Source of the DNA: an uncultured Peptococcaceae bacterium
GTDB lineage: Bacteria > Bacillota > Peptococcia > Peptococcales > Peptococcaceae
Direction: 5' to 3'
Assembly (NCBI GenBank): GCA_937922955.1
Contig: CALAKO010000180.1
Span: 1 to 28,859 of the forward strand
DNA length: 28,859 nt
Numbering within the stretch: the first letter of the stretch is position 1; each line of letters begins with the position of its first letter. A model generated the notes under the pieces. The model had not been told where the DNA came from. It did not search any database and saw only the letters and a program-made list of their open reading frames with translations. The translations under genes and the position numbers were made by a program. Shown in pieces: positions 20,047-28,322 of the stretch.

Positions 20047-21636
20047 ATGAAGCTTTATCACAACGGTCCGATTTTGACGATGGAAGAAGAGATGCCGCTG
20101 GCTGAGGCGTTGGTGGAGGAGAACGGGCGCATTCTCTATGTTGGTGGGCAGGCGGGCGCGGCGGCCTATGCCGACGACGCAGAGCTCGTGGATTTAGCCG
20201 GACGCACGTTGATGCCGGCGTTTCTGGATGCACACAGCCATATTTCTGAGACGGCAATGCTGTTGAGTGCGGCCAATCTGCAGGAAGCGCGCTCCTTTGC
20301 CGATCTGGTTGCCATTCTCAAAGATTACGCGGCACAACCTGAGGTGGCAGCGATGCCGTTTGTGGTCGGTCTGGGCTACGACCACAACGCTCTGGAGGAG
20401 CAGCGTCATCCGGATAAGTTCCTGTTGGACGCAGCATTTCCCGATCGAGCGGTTGTAGTGGTGCACACGAGCATGCACATGTGTGTGGCCAACAGCCGCA
20501 TGCTGGCAGAGATGGGCGTGGATGCGGCAACGCCGACACCGGAAGGCGGGGCCATTGGCCGTGTTGGCGACTCCCAGGAGCCGGATGGCTATCTGGAGGA
20601 AACAGCGTTCAATCCGGTGTACGACAGGGTGTGCAAGCTTCTGGCGGCGACGCCGGAGCGAATCGCTAATACTCAGTATCACTACATTCAGCATGGCATT
20701 TTGACCATTCAGGAGGGCGCCACTGATGCACCCATTGTCAGCGCTTGCCGTCAGGCGGCAGAAGCAGGGAGATTGGTCTGCGATGTGGTGGCCTATCCGG
20801 CGCTAAATTTTGGTCGCGGCGTGGGGACGGCGTTTGAAGAAAATGCCGATTGCCTGGGTCGTTATAAGAATCATTTCAAACTGGGTGGCTTTAAGCTGAT
20901 TTTGGATGGCTCGCCTCAGGGGCGCACAGCTTGGCTGAGCACGCCTTATGAAGATAGCGACGATTGCAGCATGGGCTGGCTTAGTGATGAAGCGCTGCAG
21001 GATTATGTGGACCAGTGTATGCGTCTGCGGCGGCAGGTGCTGGCCCATTGTAACGGCGATGCGGCAGCGGAGCAGTTCATCAACGCCTGCGAGCGTGCTT
21101 TGGAAAAATATCCCTGGGCGGACGCACGGCCGGTGATGATTCATTGTCAAACGGTGCGTGACGATCAGCTGGCGCGCATGGCGAAGCTCGGCATGATTGC
21201 CTCGTTTTTTGTGGAGCATGTGTACTTCTGGGGCGACGCTCATCTGAAAAACCTTGGACCGGTGCGCGGGCCGCACATCAGCCCGACGAAAGCGGCGCTG
21301 GAACGGGGCGTGGCGTTCAACCTCCACACCGATTGTCCGGTGGTGCCGCCGGACATGTTCCATACTGCCTGGACGGCATGCAACCGTATCACCAAGAGCG
21401 GCCGCGTCCTTGGCGCCGATCAGTGTCTCGATGTTTGGCAGGCTCTTAAAGGCTTGACCATTGACGCCGCCTACGCTTATTTTGAAGAAAACGATAAAGG
21501 CTCTCTTAAGGCTGGGAAAAAAGCCGATCTCATCCTTGTCGATCGAAATCCATTGGCCATTGAGGTCATGCAGCTCAAGGATATCCGTGTGCTGGCTTGC
21601 ATCAAAGAAGGCCAGCTGGTGTACGGCAGCTGCTAA
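20047..21636 (+). CDS. Amidohydrolase family protein, YtcJ-like
   Basis: A 529-residue metal-dependent hydrolase of the amidohydrolase_3 group. Metal ligands are seen in FLDAHSHIS (His63, His65), later in VLAHCNGDAA and MIHCQTVRDDQ, and in the HTDCPVVPPDM end motif; the small beta-sandwich made of both termini is present (GRILYVGGQ early, KADLILVDRNPL late). Substrate not known for most members; YtcJ-like proteins hydrolyse various amides or N-acyl compounds. Earlier ATG codons at 20014 and 20029 exist, but the protein starts like its relatives at 20047 (MKLYHNGPILTM), with AAAGTGGTG upstream. It is divergent from the DUF2200 gene, monocistronic and followed by a strong terminator. Confidence 0.92.
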   Translation: MKLYHNGPILTMEEEMPLAEALVEENGRILYVGGQAGAAAYADDAELVDLAGRTLMPAFLDAHSHISETAMLLSAANLQEARSFADLVAILKDYAAQPEVAAMPFVVGLGYDHNALEEQRHPDKFLLDAAFPDRAVVVVHTSMHMCVANSRMLAEMGVDAATPTPEGGAIGRVGDSQEPDGYLEETAFNPVYDRVCKLLAATPERIANTQYHYIQHGILTIQEGATDAPIVSACRQAAEAGRLVCDVVAYPALNFGRGVGTAFEENADCLGRYKNHFKLGGFKLILDGSPQGRTAWLSTPYEDSDDCSMGWLSDEALQDYVDQCMRLRRQVLAHCNGDAAAEQFINACERALEKYPWADARPVMIHCQTVRDDQLARMAKLGMIASFFVEHVYFWGDAHLKNLGPVRGPHISPTKAALERGVAFNLHTDCPVVPPDMFHTAWTACNRITKSGRVLGADQCLDVWQALKGLTIDAAYAYFEENDKGSLKAGKKADLILVDRNPLAIEVMQLKDIRVLACIKEGQLVYGSC

Positions 21637-21651
21637 GAACGTCGATATAGC

Positions 21652-21687
21652 ACAAGGCCCTCCGTTTTACGAAACGGAGGGCCTTGT
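21652..21687. terminator. Bidirectional terminator between amidohydrolase and histidine kinase genes
   Basis: Perfect 16-pair stem from ACAAGGCCCTCCGTTT and its complement with a TACG loop. It serves two converging genes, the plus-strand amidohydrolase and the minus-strand kinase. Confidence 0.88.
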
Positions 21688-21690
21688 TTG

Positions 21691-22569
21691 CTACAATTGA
21701 AGGCGAATGGTCAAGATGTCGTCTGAATAATTGGCATCAATGTGTCCGCCCATTTGCTCCACCAGCGTGCGGGCAATGGAAAGGCCAAGGCCGGTGGAAT
21801 GGTGGGCAGTTTCGACGGTGAAGAAGCGATCGAACAGCTGGGCCGTGGTGACGCTGTCGAGATCCGCGGCGTGGTTGGCAAAGGTGATAACGGCATCGGC
21901 AGACAGATGGACGTGCAGGTCGCCGGCGCTGTATTTGAGGGCATTGTTGAGGATGTTGTTAAAAATGCGCGCGAGGGCTTGTGGGTCCAGTGAGCGCCAG
22001 ATAGCTTCATCGCAGAGCTGGATGTCTGGTGTTAGGCCGCGTTGGCTGAAGGCGCCGTAGAAAGCAGCCAGGCTTTCGGCGAGGGCGTCGTTGAGGCAGA
22101 CGGGCGTGCGCGCAAGTGGAGAGTCGTCGGTGAGAATGACCGAATAGCGAAACAGATCCTCTGTGAGCTGGGTCATGGCATCGGTACGGTTGGCAATGAT
22201 ATCCAGATAACGTGTGATGGTGGTCGTTTTCTCTTCCTTTTCAAGGAGATCGAGGGTGCCGCGAATGGCGGTGAGAGGCGTGCGCAGATCGTGAGAAATG
22301 TTGGTGACGGCGGTTTTCAGCTCGCGATCACCGGTTTCATAGCGCCGGCGTTGCTGTCGCAGCTCACGCAGCGAGTCATTGATGGCCGCAGCAAGCTGAC
22401 GCATGCGGGCATCGTGGCAAGAAAGGGTGATGGGTGTGTTGGTGTCGGTGTGGAGCCGGTCATTAAATTGCTGAGCAATGGAGTCGGCAGCTCTGCGCAG
22501 CAGGACGATTTTGACGACGAGGGCAGAAAGGATGAGCAGCAGCACGCCGATGATGAGAACAGCACCCAT
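21691..22569 (-). CDS. Sensor histidine kinase
   Basis: A 292-residue kinase with one N-terminal membrane helix (about residues 2-24) and almost no outside domain, then a short HAMP-like linker and a dimerisation helix with the phospho-acceptor His93 in NISHDLRTPLTAIR. The ATP-binding part has the N-box IFNNILNNALKYS, F-box LFDRFFT and G2-box STGLGLSIARTLVEQMGG; the usual DxGxG of the G1-box is replaced by a FANHAADLD segment, common in ABC-linked kinases. Lacking a sensor domain, it probably senses through the adjacent ABC transporter or the membrane. AAGGAGG precedes the ATG; it is the last gene of the four-gene minus operon. Confidence 0.93.
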   Translation of the reverse strand: MGAVLIIGVLLLILSALVVKIVLLRRAADSIAQQFNDRLHTDTNTPITLSCHDARMRQLAAAINDSLRELRQQRRRYETGDRELKTAVTNISHDLRTPLTAIRGTLDLLEKEEKTTTITRYLDIIANRTDAMTQLTEDLFRYSVILTDDSPLARTPVCLNDALAESLAAFYGAFSQRGLTPDIQLCDEAIWRSLDPQALARIFNNILNNALKYSAGDLHVHLSADAVITFANHAADLDSVTTAQLFDRFFTVETAHHSTGLGLSIARTLVEQMGGHIDANYSDDILTIRLQL

Positions 22570-22583
22570 GGGAAGAAGCCTCC

Positions 22584-23363
22584 TTATTTGATGTCTTTTT
22601 TGCGGAACAACAGGTAGCCGAGAAACGTTGCGGCAATGGTGAGAAGCAGGGAATAGATGGGCCAGCGTGCCATATGGTCAAACATTTGATTGTTGATTTG
22701 AATGCATTGGGCACTTGGCAGAAAATCGTACAAAAAGCAGATGATGGTGGCAGTGAATGGATGGATTTCATTGCCATAAATGATGATGTCGGTCATTATT
22801 GTGTCGATCATGGAGGAGATAATCGAGAGCGCGATCATGAACAGCAGGCCGACGACGGAGGATGTGGCTTTGTGGGACAGGTTCATGGCCAGGGCGACGC
22901 TCATTGCGGCGTAGGCTAGGGTGAGCAGAATGCAGTCAAGCATGAGCAGCGCCAACTCTGCCGGTGTGAGCAAGATGGCGCGGAAGAGATGCCAGGAGAG
23001 CGCCGAACTCAGGATCAGGCTGGCTGCGAGCACGCAAAGCGCAGCAGCCGTACTGGTAAGAGCGTGGGCAGCGTAGACGGCGGCACGCGTGTGGCCGCAG
23101 GCCAGCTTGCTGCGAATGGTGCCCTGGTCGTAGTCGGTGCCGATGGTGAGGTGAATAAAGATGGCATTGATGATGCCGATGCCGGGCAGCATACAGAATA
23201 GGCTGGCTTCGGCTGTCCAGCGATTGACCAGCCCATTGTAGTCGAGCATGTTGAAGGTGGAAACGACGAGGATGGCGGTTCCGATGACCGTGAATGCCAG
23301 GCAGGCCCAGAAGGCTTTGTTACGCAGCACTTGGACGGCATTGGCGGTAAGCAGTTTAAGCAT
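22584..23363 (-). CDS. ABC-2 type permease subunit
   Basis: A 259-residue membrane protein with six hydrophobic segments (AFWACLAFTVIGTAILVVSTF; LPGIGIINAIFIHLTIG; the ALTSTAAALCVLAASLIL stretch; LMLDCILLTLAYAAMSVAL; VVGLLFMIALSIISSMI; YSLLLTIAATFLGYLLF) and the IGTDYDQGTIRSKLACGHTRAAVYAAH element typical of ABC-2 permeases, just after the second helix. The GTG three codons upstream is possible, but AGGAGGTG fits the ATG at 23363. Its start overlaps the ATPase gene by 8 bases, implying translational coupling. Confidence 0.9.
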   Translation of the reverse strand: MLKLLTANAVQVLRNKAFWACLAFTVIGTAILVVSTFNMLDYNGLVNRWTAEASLFCMLPGIGIINAIFIHLTIGTDYDQGTIRSKLACGHTRAAVYAAHALTSTAAALCVLAASLILSSALSWHLFRAILLTPAELALLMLDCILLTLAYAAMSVALAMNLSHKATSSVVGLLFMIALSIISSMIDTIMTDIIIYGNEIHPFTATIICFLYDFLPSAQCIQINNQMFDHMARWPIYSLLLTIAATFLGYLLFRKKDIK

Positions 23364-24270
23364 GACGCGCACCTCCTACGAGAGACATAAAGAAGCTTTC
23401 CAGAGACTCGTCGTGCTCCTCAGCGGCCAGCAGCGTGCAGCCCTCGGCATCAAGGGCGTGAACCAGCTGCGAGAGAACGGGATGAGCAAAAATATCCGCG
23501 CTGTTGTCGGAGACGATTTCATAGTTTATTTGTTCGCGGTCAAGAACCCGCGCTAAAGCGTGGATATCAGTGACGCGAACGCGCAGACATTTTCGGCAGG
23601 CGGCTTCCAGCTCAGCGGCGCTGAATTCGCGCACCATCTGGCCGCCATCGATGACCCCGTAGTGACTGGCCAAGCGGCTGAGCTCGTCGAGAATATGGCT
23701 GGAAATGAGCACGGTGAGGCCGTGGTCGCGATTGAGACGCAGAATAAGCTCACGCATTTCGATGATGCCTTGAGGATCGAGCCCATTCATGGGTTCGTCA
23801 AGGATGAGAAAGTCTGGCTGACCAGCCAAGGCCATGGCGATGCCAAGACGCTGTTTCATCCCAAGGGAGAAATGGCGCGCTTTTTTACGACCGGTGTTTG
23901 TCAGGCCGACCAAGTCTAGTAAATCGTCAATGCCGGTGAAGCTGGGCATACCAAGGACACGGTATTGCTGACGCAGATTGTCGGCGGCACTCATGTCGAG
24001 ATAAAGGGAAGGGGTTTCGATGACGGCGCCCAAACGCTGGCGTGCGCGATGAATGTCGCGGCTGCGGCTGTCGATGTCGTAGAGCGTGAAATGGCCCTGA
24101 CTTGGCAGCTGCAAACCGCAGATTAAGCGAATGAGGGTGGTTTTTCCGGCGCCATTGCGCCCGATGAAGCCATAAATGGCGCCTTTTGGCACGTGCATGG
24201 TGAGCGCATCAAGGGCGATGGTGTGTTTATACCGCTTACTTAGAGCGGTGGTGGTAAGCACATTGTCCAT
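23356..24270 (-). CDS. ABC transporter ATP-binding protein
   Basis: A 304-residue ATPase of the drug/antibiotic or lantibiotic-immunity type. Walker A IGRNGAGKTTL at about residues 36-46, signature FSLGMKQRLGIAMAL, Walker B DFLILDEPMNGLDPQG, switch His in ISSHILDELSRLA; the C-terminal 80 residues form an extra domain as in BcrA-like ATPases. With the ABC-2 permease it likely exports or repels a peptide antibiotic or similar compound. The frame is open 78 codons upstream into the response regulator gene, but AAAAGGAGGT lies just before the ATG at 24270, giving a normal N-terminus (MDNVLTTTALSKRYKHTIALD). Confidence 0.93.
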   Translation of the reverse strand: MDNVLTTTALSKRYKHTIALDALTMHVPKGAIYGFIGRNGAGKTTLIRLICGLQLPSQGHFTLYDIDSRSRDIHRARQRLGAVIETPSLYLDMSAADNLRQQYRVLGMPSFTGIDDLLDLVGLTNTGRKKARHFSLGMKQRLGIAMALAGQPDFLILDEPMNGLDPQGIIEMRELILRLNRDHGLTVLISSHILDELSRLASHYGVIDGGQMVREFSAAELEAACRKCLRVRVTDIHALARVLDREQINYEIVSDNSADIFAHPVLSQLVHALDAEGCTLLAAEEHDESLESFFMSLVGGARHA

Positions 24271-24352
24271 ATTGAGGACCTCCTTTTGATTGATGGCTCC
24301 ATCGTAACGCACAGGTGTCAAGAAAGCGGTCAGGAAAAGCGTAAAGAATTGG

Positions 24353-25024
24353 TCAAGATTCGTCCGCCAGTTTGAAGCCAATACCCCAGACCGATTCAAT
24401 ATAATCTTTGCCGCTGATCTCGCGCAGCTTACGGCGCAGGTTGCTGATGTGCTGTTTGAGGGAATGTTCGGTGCAGTCGGGGGTGTCCAGGCTGATGCGC
24501 TCAAGAATAACGGCTTTGGTGAGCACCTGGCTGGGGTTTTGCATCAAGAGCTTGAGAATGGCAAATTCTGTGGGTGTGAGGTGAACGGGTTGGTTATCAA
24601 TAGTGACATTGCGCTGAGCATCATCCAGGATTAAGCTGCCAACACGCAGGCTGTTGCTCGCTTTGAAGTTGGTGTCGTGATGACGAAGCTGCACCGTGAT
24701 GCGTGCCAACAGCTCGCTGGTATCAAAAGGCTTCGTTATATAATCGGCTGCTCCATTTAGCAGTAACTGGACTTTGTCTTGCACATCTACTTTGGCGCTG
24801 AGAACAATCACCGGAACATCCTGGATTTTTTTCAGCACCTCTTCACCGCTGAGGCCTGGTAGCATGAGATCCAAGAGCACCAGATCTGGTTGTTCGCGTT
24901 CCAGCAGATAGAGGGCTTCCGTGCCGGAATAAGCGCGCAGAGCGCGATAGCCGTTGGCACAGAGCAACTCTTCAAGCATGTTGCCAATGTAGATGTCGTC
25001 GTCGATGATGGCAATGGTTTTCAT
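24353..25024 (-). CDS. OmpR/PhoB-family response regulator
   Basis: A 223-residue regulator, first gene of the operon. Receiver domain with acidic pocket Asp8-Asp9, phospho-acceptor Asp52 (LVLLDLMLPGLSG) and the conserved lysine in ITKPF near residue 99; the C-terminal winged helix has HLTPTEFAILKLLMQNPSQVLTK and the recognition helix TEHSLKQHISNLRRKL, followed by the WGIGFKL wing. It should be phosphorylated by the kinase encoded three genes downstream and control this operon. An ATG 60 bases upstream is in frame, but GGAGGT and the canonical MKTIAIIDDD start mark 25024. Confidence 0.95.
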   Translation of the reverse strand: MKTIAIIDDDIYIGNMLEELLCANGYRALRAYSGTEALYLLEREQPDLVLLDLMLPGLSGEEVLKKIQDVPVIVLSAKVDVQDKVQLLLNGAADYITKPFDTSELLARITVQLRHHDTNFKASNSLRVGSLILDDAQRNVTIDNQPVHLTPTEFAILKLLMQNPSQVLTKAVILERISLDTPDCTEHSLKQHISNLRRKLREISGKDYIESVWGIGFKLADES

Positions 25025-25055
25025 GAGCGATACCTCCGGAAGTAATGTTATTTTT

Positions 25056-25084
25056 ATTGTAGCGACTGAAAGCTGGTCCATCAA
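25056..25084 (-). promoter_or_regulatory. Promoter of the two-component/ABC operon
   Basis: Minus strand: -35 TTGATG (25084-25079), 17-base spacer, -10 TACAAT (25061-25056), 31 bases before the start codon. Confidence 0.65.
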
Positions 25085-25206
25085 GACGCCAATAGGTATT
25101 GGCAGAGGTGAAACGAGGATCCATTTACCAAAAAATGAATTTTAGGCGGCGAAGATGCAGCTGTTGGTGATGATGGGCTCTCTGTGACAAATCAGGAAAA
25201 AGAAAA

Positions 25207-25247
25207 GGACAAAGAAGCGGGTTTTACATGGAACGGCTTCTTTGTCC
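25207..25247 (-). terminator. 12-pair hairpin with T-rich tail on the minus strand
   Basis: GGACAAAGAAGC / GCTTCTTTGTCC around a 17-base loop. Read on the minus strand it is followed by TTTTCTTTTT. No gene ends right before it; it may stop read-through towards the response regulator operon. Confidence 0.55.
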
Positions 25248-25340
25248 TATCATACAATTTAATAACTAAAGTAAAGAGGTCTTTGATTTGAAATACACAG
25301 TATTTTCCTATGAAATGGTTGAGCATATAGTTTGGGGCAA

Positions 25341-25367
25341 TAAAAAAAGACCCTGTAATAGGGTCTT
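25341..25367 (-). terminator. Minus-strand terminator downstream of the pilin gene
   Basis: AAGACCCT / AGGGTCTT, loop GTAAT, then a run of seven T on the minus strand. It lies about 175 bases past the pilin-like gene stop and is the nearest convincing terminator for it. Confidence 0.75.
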
Positions 25368-25542
25368 CCTATGCAGAAACCATGTAACAACTGTCATAGT
25401 AGTAGTAGATGAGTGAGTTGACAGATGTACAACTTTATCCGCCATAAATAGAATACACGATGTGACTCAAACTTGCAAGCCCTGTTTATTAGTAACGTGG
25501 TATCATTTTTTTCAATACCTCATTCCTTAAATAGGGCTGTGC

Positions 25543-25944
25543 CTATGATGTGGAATCGCTGTTGACGGAGACGGTCATGGATGGGATGGAGACGGTGTAT
25601 TTGCCGCTTGTATAGGTTCCAGAGATGTCGTACTGACTGGTTGTGGTGTTGTAGGTTAGGGTGAGGGTGTAGGTGTCCTCGTCATTGAGATTTTCAATGT
25701 AAGGGTCCAATGCGCTGCCATTTGTCAGAGGGGATTGTGGTGTCAAGCCATCGCGTTCCTGCTCGACGATGTAGAGTTCAGCAGCGCGAAGAATGGCGGA
25801 AGCATTGTTTTGAGCAGCGGTTTCACGTGCGCTGCTGACGTAGCCGCTAACGCGTGGAACGATGGCGACGAGCAATACAGCGAGAATGGCGAGCACGACG
25901 ATGAGTTCAACGAGAGTGAATGCGGAACGCTTACGGTTTTTCAT
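25543..25944 (-). CDS. Type IV prepilin-like protein
   Basis: A 133-residue secreted or membrane-held pilin-like protein. The class III signal is clear: basic leader MKNRKRSA, then FTLVELIVVLAILAVLLVAIVPRV, with Phe+1 and Glu+5. The residue before the cut is Ala (Ala8) where Gly is nearly universal, so processing by prepilin peptidase may be slower or altered. After the hydrophobic helix (about residues 9-32) comes SSARETAAQNNASAILRAAELYI and a strand-rich, Thr/Ser/Tyr-rich C-terminal part. AAGGAGG precedes ATG 25944; the frame runs 64 codons further upstream without protein-like features. No pilus assembly, peptidase or other pilin gene is in the window, so its machinery is elsewhere. Confidence 0.88.
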   Translation of the reverse strand: MKNRKRSAFTLVELIVVLAILAVLLVAIVPRVSGYVSSARETAAQNNASAILRAAELYIVEQERDGLTPQSPLTNGSALDPYIENLNDEDTYTLTLTYNTTTSQYDISGTYTSGKYTVSIPSMTVSVNSDSTS

Positions 25945-25974
25945 GGTGTGGCCTCCTTTTTCTTGATTAAGTTC

Positions 25975-26003
25975 AGAATAACAAAAAAATTGGCAATAAT
26001 CAA
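25975..26003 (-). promoter_or_regulatory. Putative promoter of the pilin-like gene
   Basis: Minus strand: -35 TTGATT (26003-25998), 17-base spacer rich in T, -10 TATTCT (25980-25975), 30 bases before the start. Confidence 0.5.
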
Positions 26004-26056
26004 TGGCGGGGTATTTGGTGAATGTGGAGGATTGGTCACAGCGGTGGGTTACTGAA

Positions 26057-26085
26057 TTGCATTGCCTGCATGACTCTGCTAGAAT
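26057..26085 (+). promoter_or_regulatory. Promoter of the LCP-tagA operon
   Basis: -35 TTGCAT (26057-26062), 17-base spacer, -10 TAGAAT (26080-26085), 31 bases before the LCP start. Confidence 0.65.
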
Positions 26086-26116
26086 AAATGGGAACACAAA
26101 ATTCTCAGGAGGCATT

Positions 26117-27571
26117 ATGGATAAAGAGAAGAACAAGGCGGCCAGCGAAGGGCAGGAAACCCGCCGTCATGATACGGTGCGTCTGGATGCGTCCGCCGGT
26201 GGTAATGCCGGACGACAAGGTACTTTTGATATGGATAAATTGAGACGCGATCTCGAAGCAAGCAAACGGCTGCATGAGGAAGCGCGTCAGCAGAAACGCC
26301 TGGCACAGGCGAGAAAATCGCAGGCTCAGGCACAGGATCAGTTTGCTGCGGCACAGCGTGCGGCAAACACGCATAGCGATGCATCGGCATCTCATCAGGT
26401 GAAGCCTCAGGCTGCTCGGACAATAAAAACAGCAGAGGAACGACGTGCCGCTGAGCGTGAGGCACGCTCGATGCCGGGAAAATCAGCAAAGACGACGCAG
26501 GCGCAGACTGCGCCGAACGCTGCCAAGCCAGAGAAGGAAAAGACGTCGCGCAAGGCGATGGCAGCGGTGGCTGGCATGGCCAGGGCTGGGAAAGAAAAAA
26601 TGGCTCAAAAAGAGCACAAGCCGCTGCACAAACGCAGGGGATGTGGCTGTCTTTTTTATTTGATATTGTTTGTGGTTGTCATTAGCATTGCCTTTGCTAC
26701 ATTGTGGGCCGTGCGCGCGCATAATGCGGCAACTCCGATTGACCAGATTCCAGAATCAGAGCGTGCAGCTGTGGCCATGGAACGTGAAAAGTCCAATGTG
26801 TATTTGCTTTTGGCAGGAACGGACCAGCGTGCCGATGAAACCTCACGCAGTGATACCATTATTTATACGGCTCTGCGTCCGGTGGATCGTAAGATTGAGA
26901 TGGTCAGCATTCCGCGTGATTCATTGGTAGAAATTCCGGGCGTGGGTGAAGATAAGGTTAATGCGGCCCTAGCGTATGGCGGGATGGATCTTTTAGTAGA
27001 CACCGTTGAAAATCTCGTGAACAATCCGGTGGACCACACAGTATTGATTAATTTCCAGAGCTTCGCCAAGATCATTGATGCCATGGGTGGCATTACCATT
27101 GATGTGCCGGAAAAAATGTACCTGCCGGAAGAAGGCATTGATCTGGAGGCTGGCGAGCAAAAGCTGAATGGCGAGGACGCGCTGGCCTTTGTACGCTGGC
27201 GTGGTGATGGTACTGGCGATATTGGCCGTATGCAGCGTCAGAGCCAGTTTATGCAGGCGCTGAGCGAAAAGGTGCGGCATTTGACACCATGGCGGGCAGC
27301 GATGACGCTGTGGACAGTGACGCATGAGATTGAAACCGATCTCAGTACCTGGGATATTTTGAAGTTGGGCTGGAGCTTTATCGGTATGGGCAGCGATGCG
27401 TTGGAATATCAGACCTTTGAGTATGAAACGCCGTATATCAATGGCATCAGCTATGTTGTATTGGACGAACAAAGTGTCAATGATGTCATTCAGACGATGA
27501 TGTATGGCATGGTGATCGATGATTATGGTTACTCGGAGGATAGCGATTATAACGAGGGTGGCTATTATTAA
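26117..27571 (+). CDS. LytR-CpsA-Psr (LCP) family cell wall polymer ligase
   Basis: A 484-residue membrane protein. LCP enzymes move a lipid-linked glycopolymer onto peptidoglycan outside the membrane. A cytoplasmic tail of about 175 residues, rich in Ala, Gln, Lys and Arg and probably helical or disordered, precedes the single membrane helix (about 178-198, LFYLILFVVVISIAFATLWAV). The LCP domain spans about 227-385: NVYLLLAGTD, SRSDTII (Asp246), VSIPRDS (Arg267, Asp268), KVNAALAYGG, FVRWRGDGTGDIGRMQRQ (Arg360, Arg362, Arg371). The tail is much longer than in most LCP proteins, which usually have 10-80 residues before the helix. AGGAGG precedes the ATG; the frame is open 38 codons upstream across the promoter, so that start is rejected. 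tagA follows after 15 bases. Confidence 0.93.
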   Translation: MDKEKNKAASEGQETRRHDTVRLDASAGGNAGRQGTFDMDKLRRDLEASKRLHEEARQQKRLAQARKSQAQAQDQFAAAQRAANTHSDASASHQVKPQAARTIKTAEERRAAEREARSMPGKSAKTTQAQTAPNAAKPEKEKTSRKAMAAVAGMARAGKEKMAQKEHKPLHKRRGCGCLFYLILFVVVISIAFATLWAVRAHNAATPIDQIPESERAAVAMEREKSNVYLLLAGTDQRADETSRSDTIIYTALRPVDRKIEMVSIPRDSLVEIPGVGEDKVNAALAYGGMDLLVDTVENLVNNPVDHTVLINFQSFAKIIDAMGGITIDVPEKMYLPEEGIDLEAGEQKLNGEDALAFVRWRGDGTGDIGRMQRQSQFMQALSEKVRHLTPWRAAMTLWTVTHEIETDLSTWDILKLGWSFIGMGSDALEYQTFEYETPYINGISYVVLDEQSVNDVIQTMMYGMVIDDYGYSEDSDYNEGGYY

Positions 27572-27586
27572 AAAGGAGATTGAGGC

Positions 27587-28312
27587 ATGAGACATAATGT
27601 ATTGGGCGTTGAGATTGACGCTATAACAGAAGCGGAAGCGCTGGACCGAATTACTCAGTTCGTGCATGAAGGCGGTCCGCATCAGGTTGTGACGGCTAAT
27701 CCAGAAATTCTTGACAATGCGACACGAAATTTGCCGCTGCATTACCTGATTCGTCGGGCTGCATTGGTAACCGCTGATGGGCAGGGTGTGCTTTTGGCAG
27801 GGCGCATCTTAGGAACACCATTTCCAGCACGTGTCACAGGCATTGATCTGGCCGAAGCGCTGTGTCGCGAGAGTGCGGAGCGAAATATATCGCTGTATTT
27901 TCTCGGGGCAGAACCTGGCGTTGTGGATGAAGCCGCAGCAAAGATGCGTCAGGCTTATCCGGGGGTAAAGATCGTTGGCACCCATCATGGGTACTTCAGA
28001 AATGAAGGCCCGGCGGAAGTGCTCGCGGATATTATGCGTACGCGTCCAGATGTGCTGCTGGTGGGAATGGGTTCGCCTTATCAGGAAGAGTTTATCAATG
28101 AGTTTCTGGCTAAGGTTGGTGTGCCGGTAGGTATTGGCGTTGGCGGCAGTTTTGATGTGCTGTCTGGTCGCGTGGAACGGGCACCGGAGATTTTCATCCG
28201 TTTGCGATTAGAATGGTTCTATCGCATTGCCAGCGATCGCAAGCGTTGGAAGCGTGCGTTGGCATTGCCACGTTTTGTGCTGAAGGTGCTGAGACAGAAG
28301 TTTATAGGCTGA
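27587..28312 (+). CDS. tagA: WecG/TagA/CpsF-family glycosyltransferase
   Basis: A 241-residue enzyme that adds N-acetylmannosamine to the lipid-linked N-acetylglucosamine primer, the first committed step of teichoic acid or related wall polymer synthesis, on the inner membrane face. TANPEIL (Thr37) and TADGQGV (Asp64) correspond to the catalytic Thr and Asp known for TagA; YFLGAEPGVVDEAA, GYF and LVGMGSPYQEEFI follow, and the C-terminal Arg/Lys-rich helices (RLRLEWFYRIASDRKRWKR) are the membrane-binding tail. AAAAGGAGA precedes ATG. The partnership with the LCP gene upstream fits synthesis plus attachment of the same polymer. Which polymer is made cannot be told; the symbol denotes the family. 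Confidence 0.92.
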   Translation: MRHNVLGVEIDAITEAEALDRITQFVHEGGPHQVVTANPEILDNATRNLPLHYLIRRAALVTADGQGVLLAGRILGTPFPARVTGIDLAEALCRESAERNISLYFLGAEPGVVDEAAAKMRQAYPGVKIVGTHHGYFRNEGPAEVLADIMRTRPDVLLVGMGSPYQEEFINEFLAKVGVPVGIGVGGSFDVLSGRVERAPEIFIRLRLEWFYRIASDRKRWKRALALPRFVLKVLRQKFIG

Positions 28313-28322
28313 GATAAGCAAT

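Larger units (their letters stand above)
25085..25542. other. Gene-poor, AT-richer spacer with hairpins
   Basis: No gene that I can support lies here. Contents: a 12-pair hairpin (25207-25247), a minus-strand terminator (25341-25367), a short weak open frame (25288-25416), and AT-rich sequence around 25420-25540 including a TTGACA (25419) without a convincing -10. It is lower in GC than its surroundings and may be remnant DNA. Confidence 0.6.

Noticed and set aside
24293..24321. A separate promoter for the ABC genes (TTGACA at 24321-24316 on the minus strand)
   Set aside because: The -35 is perfect but at 16-18 bases there is no acceptable -10.
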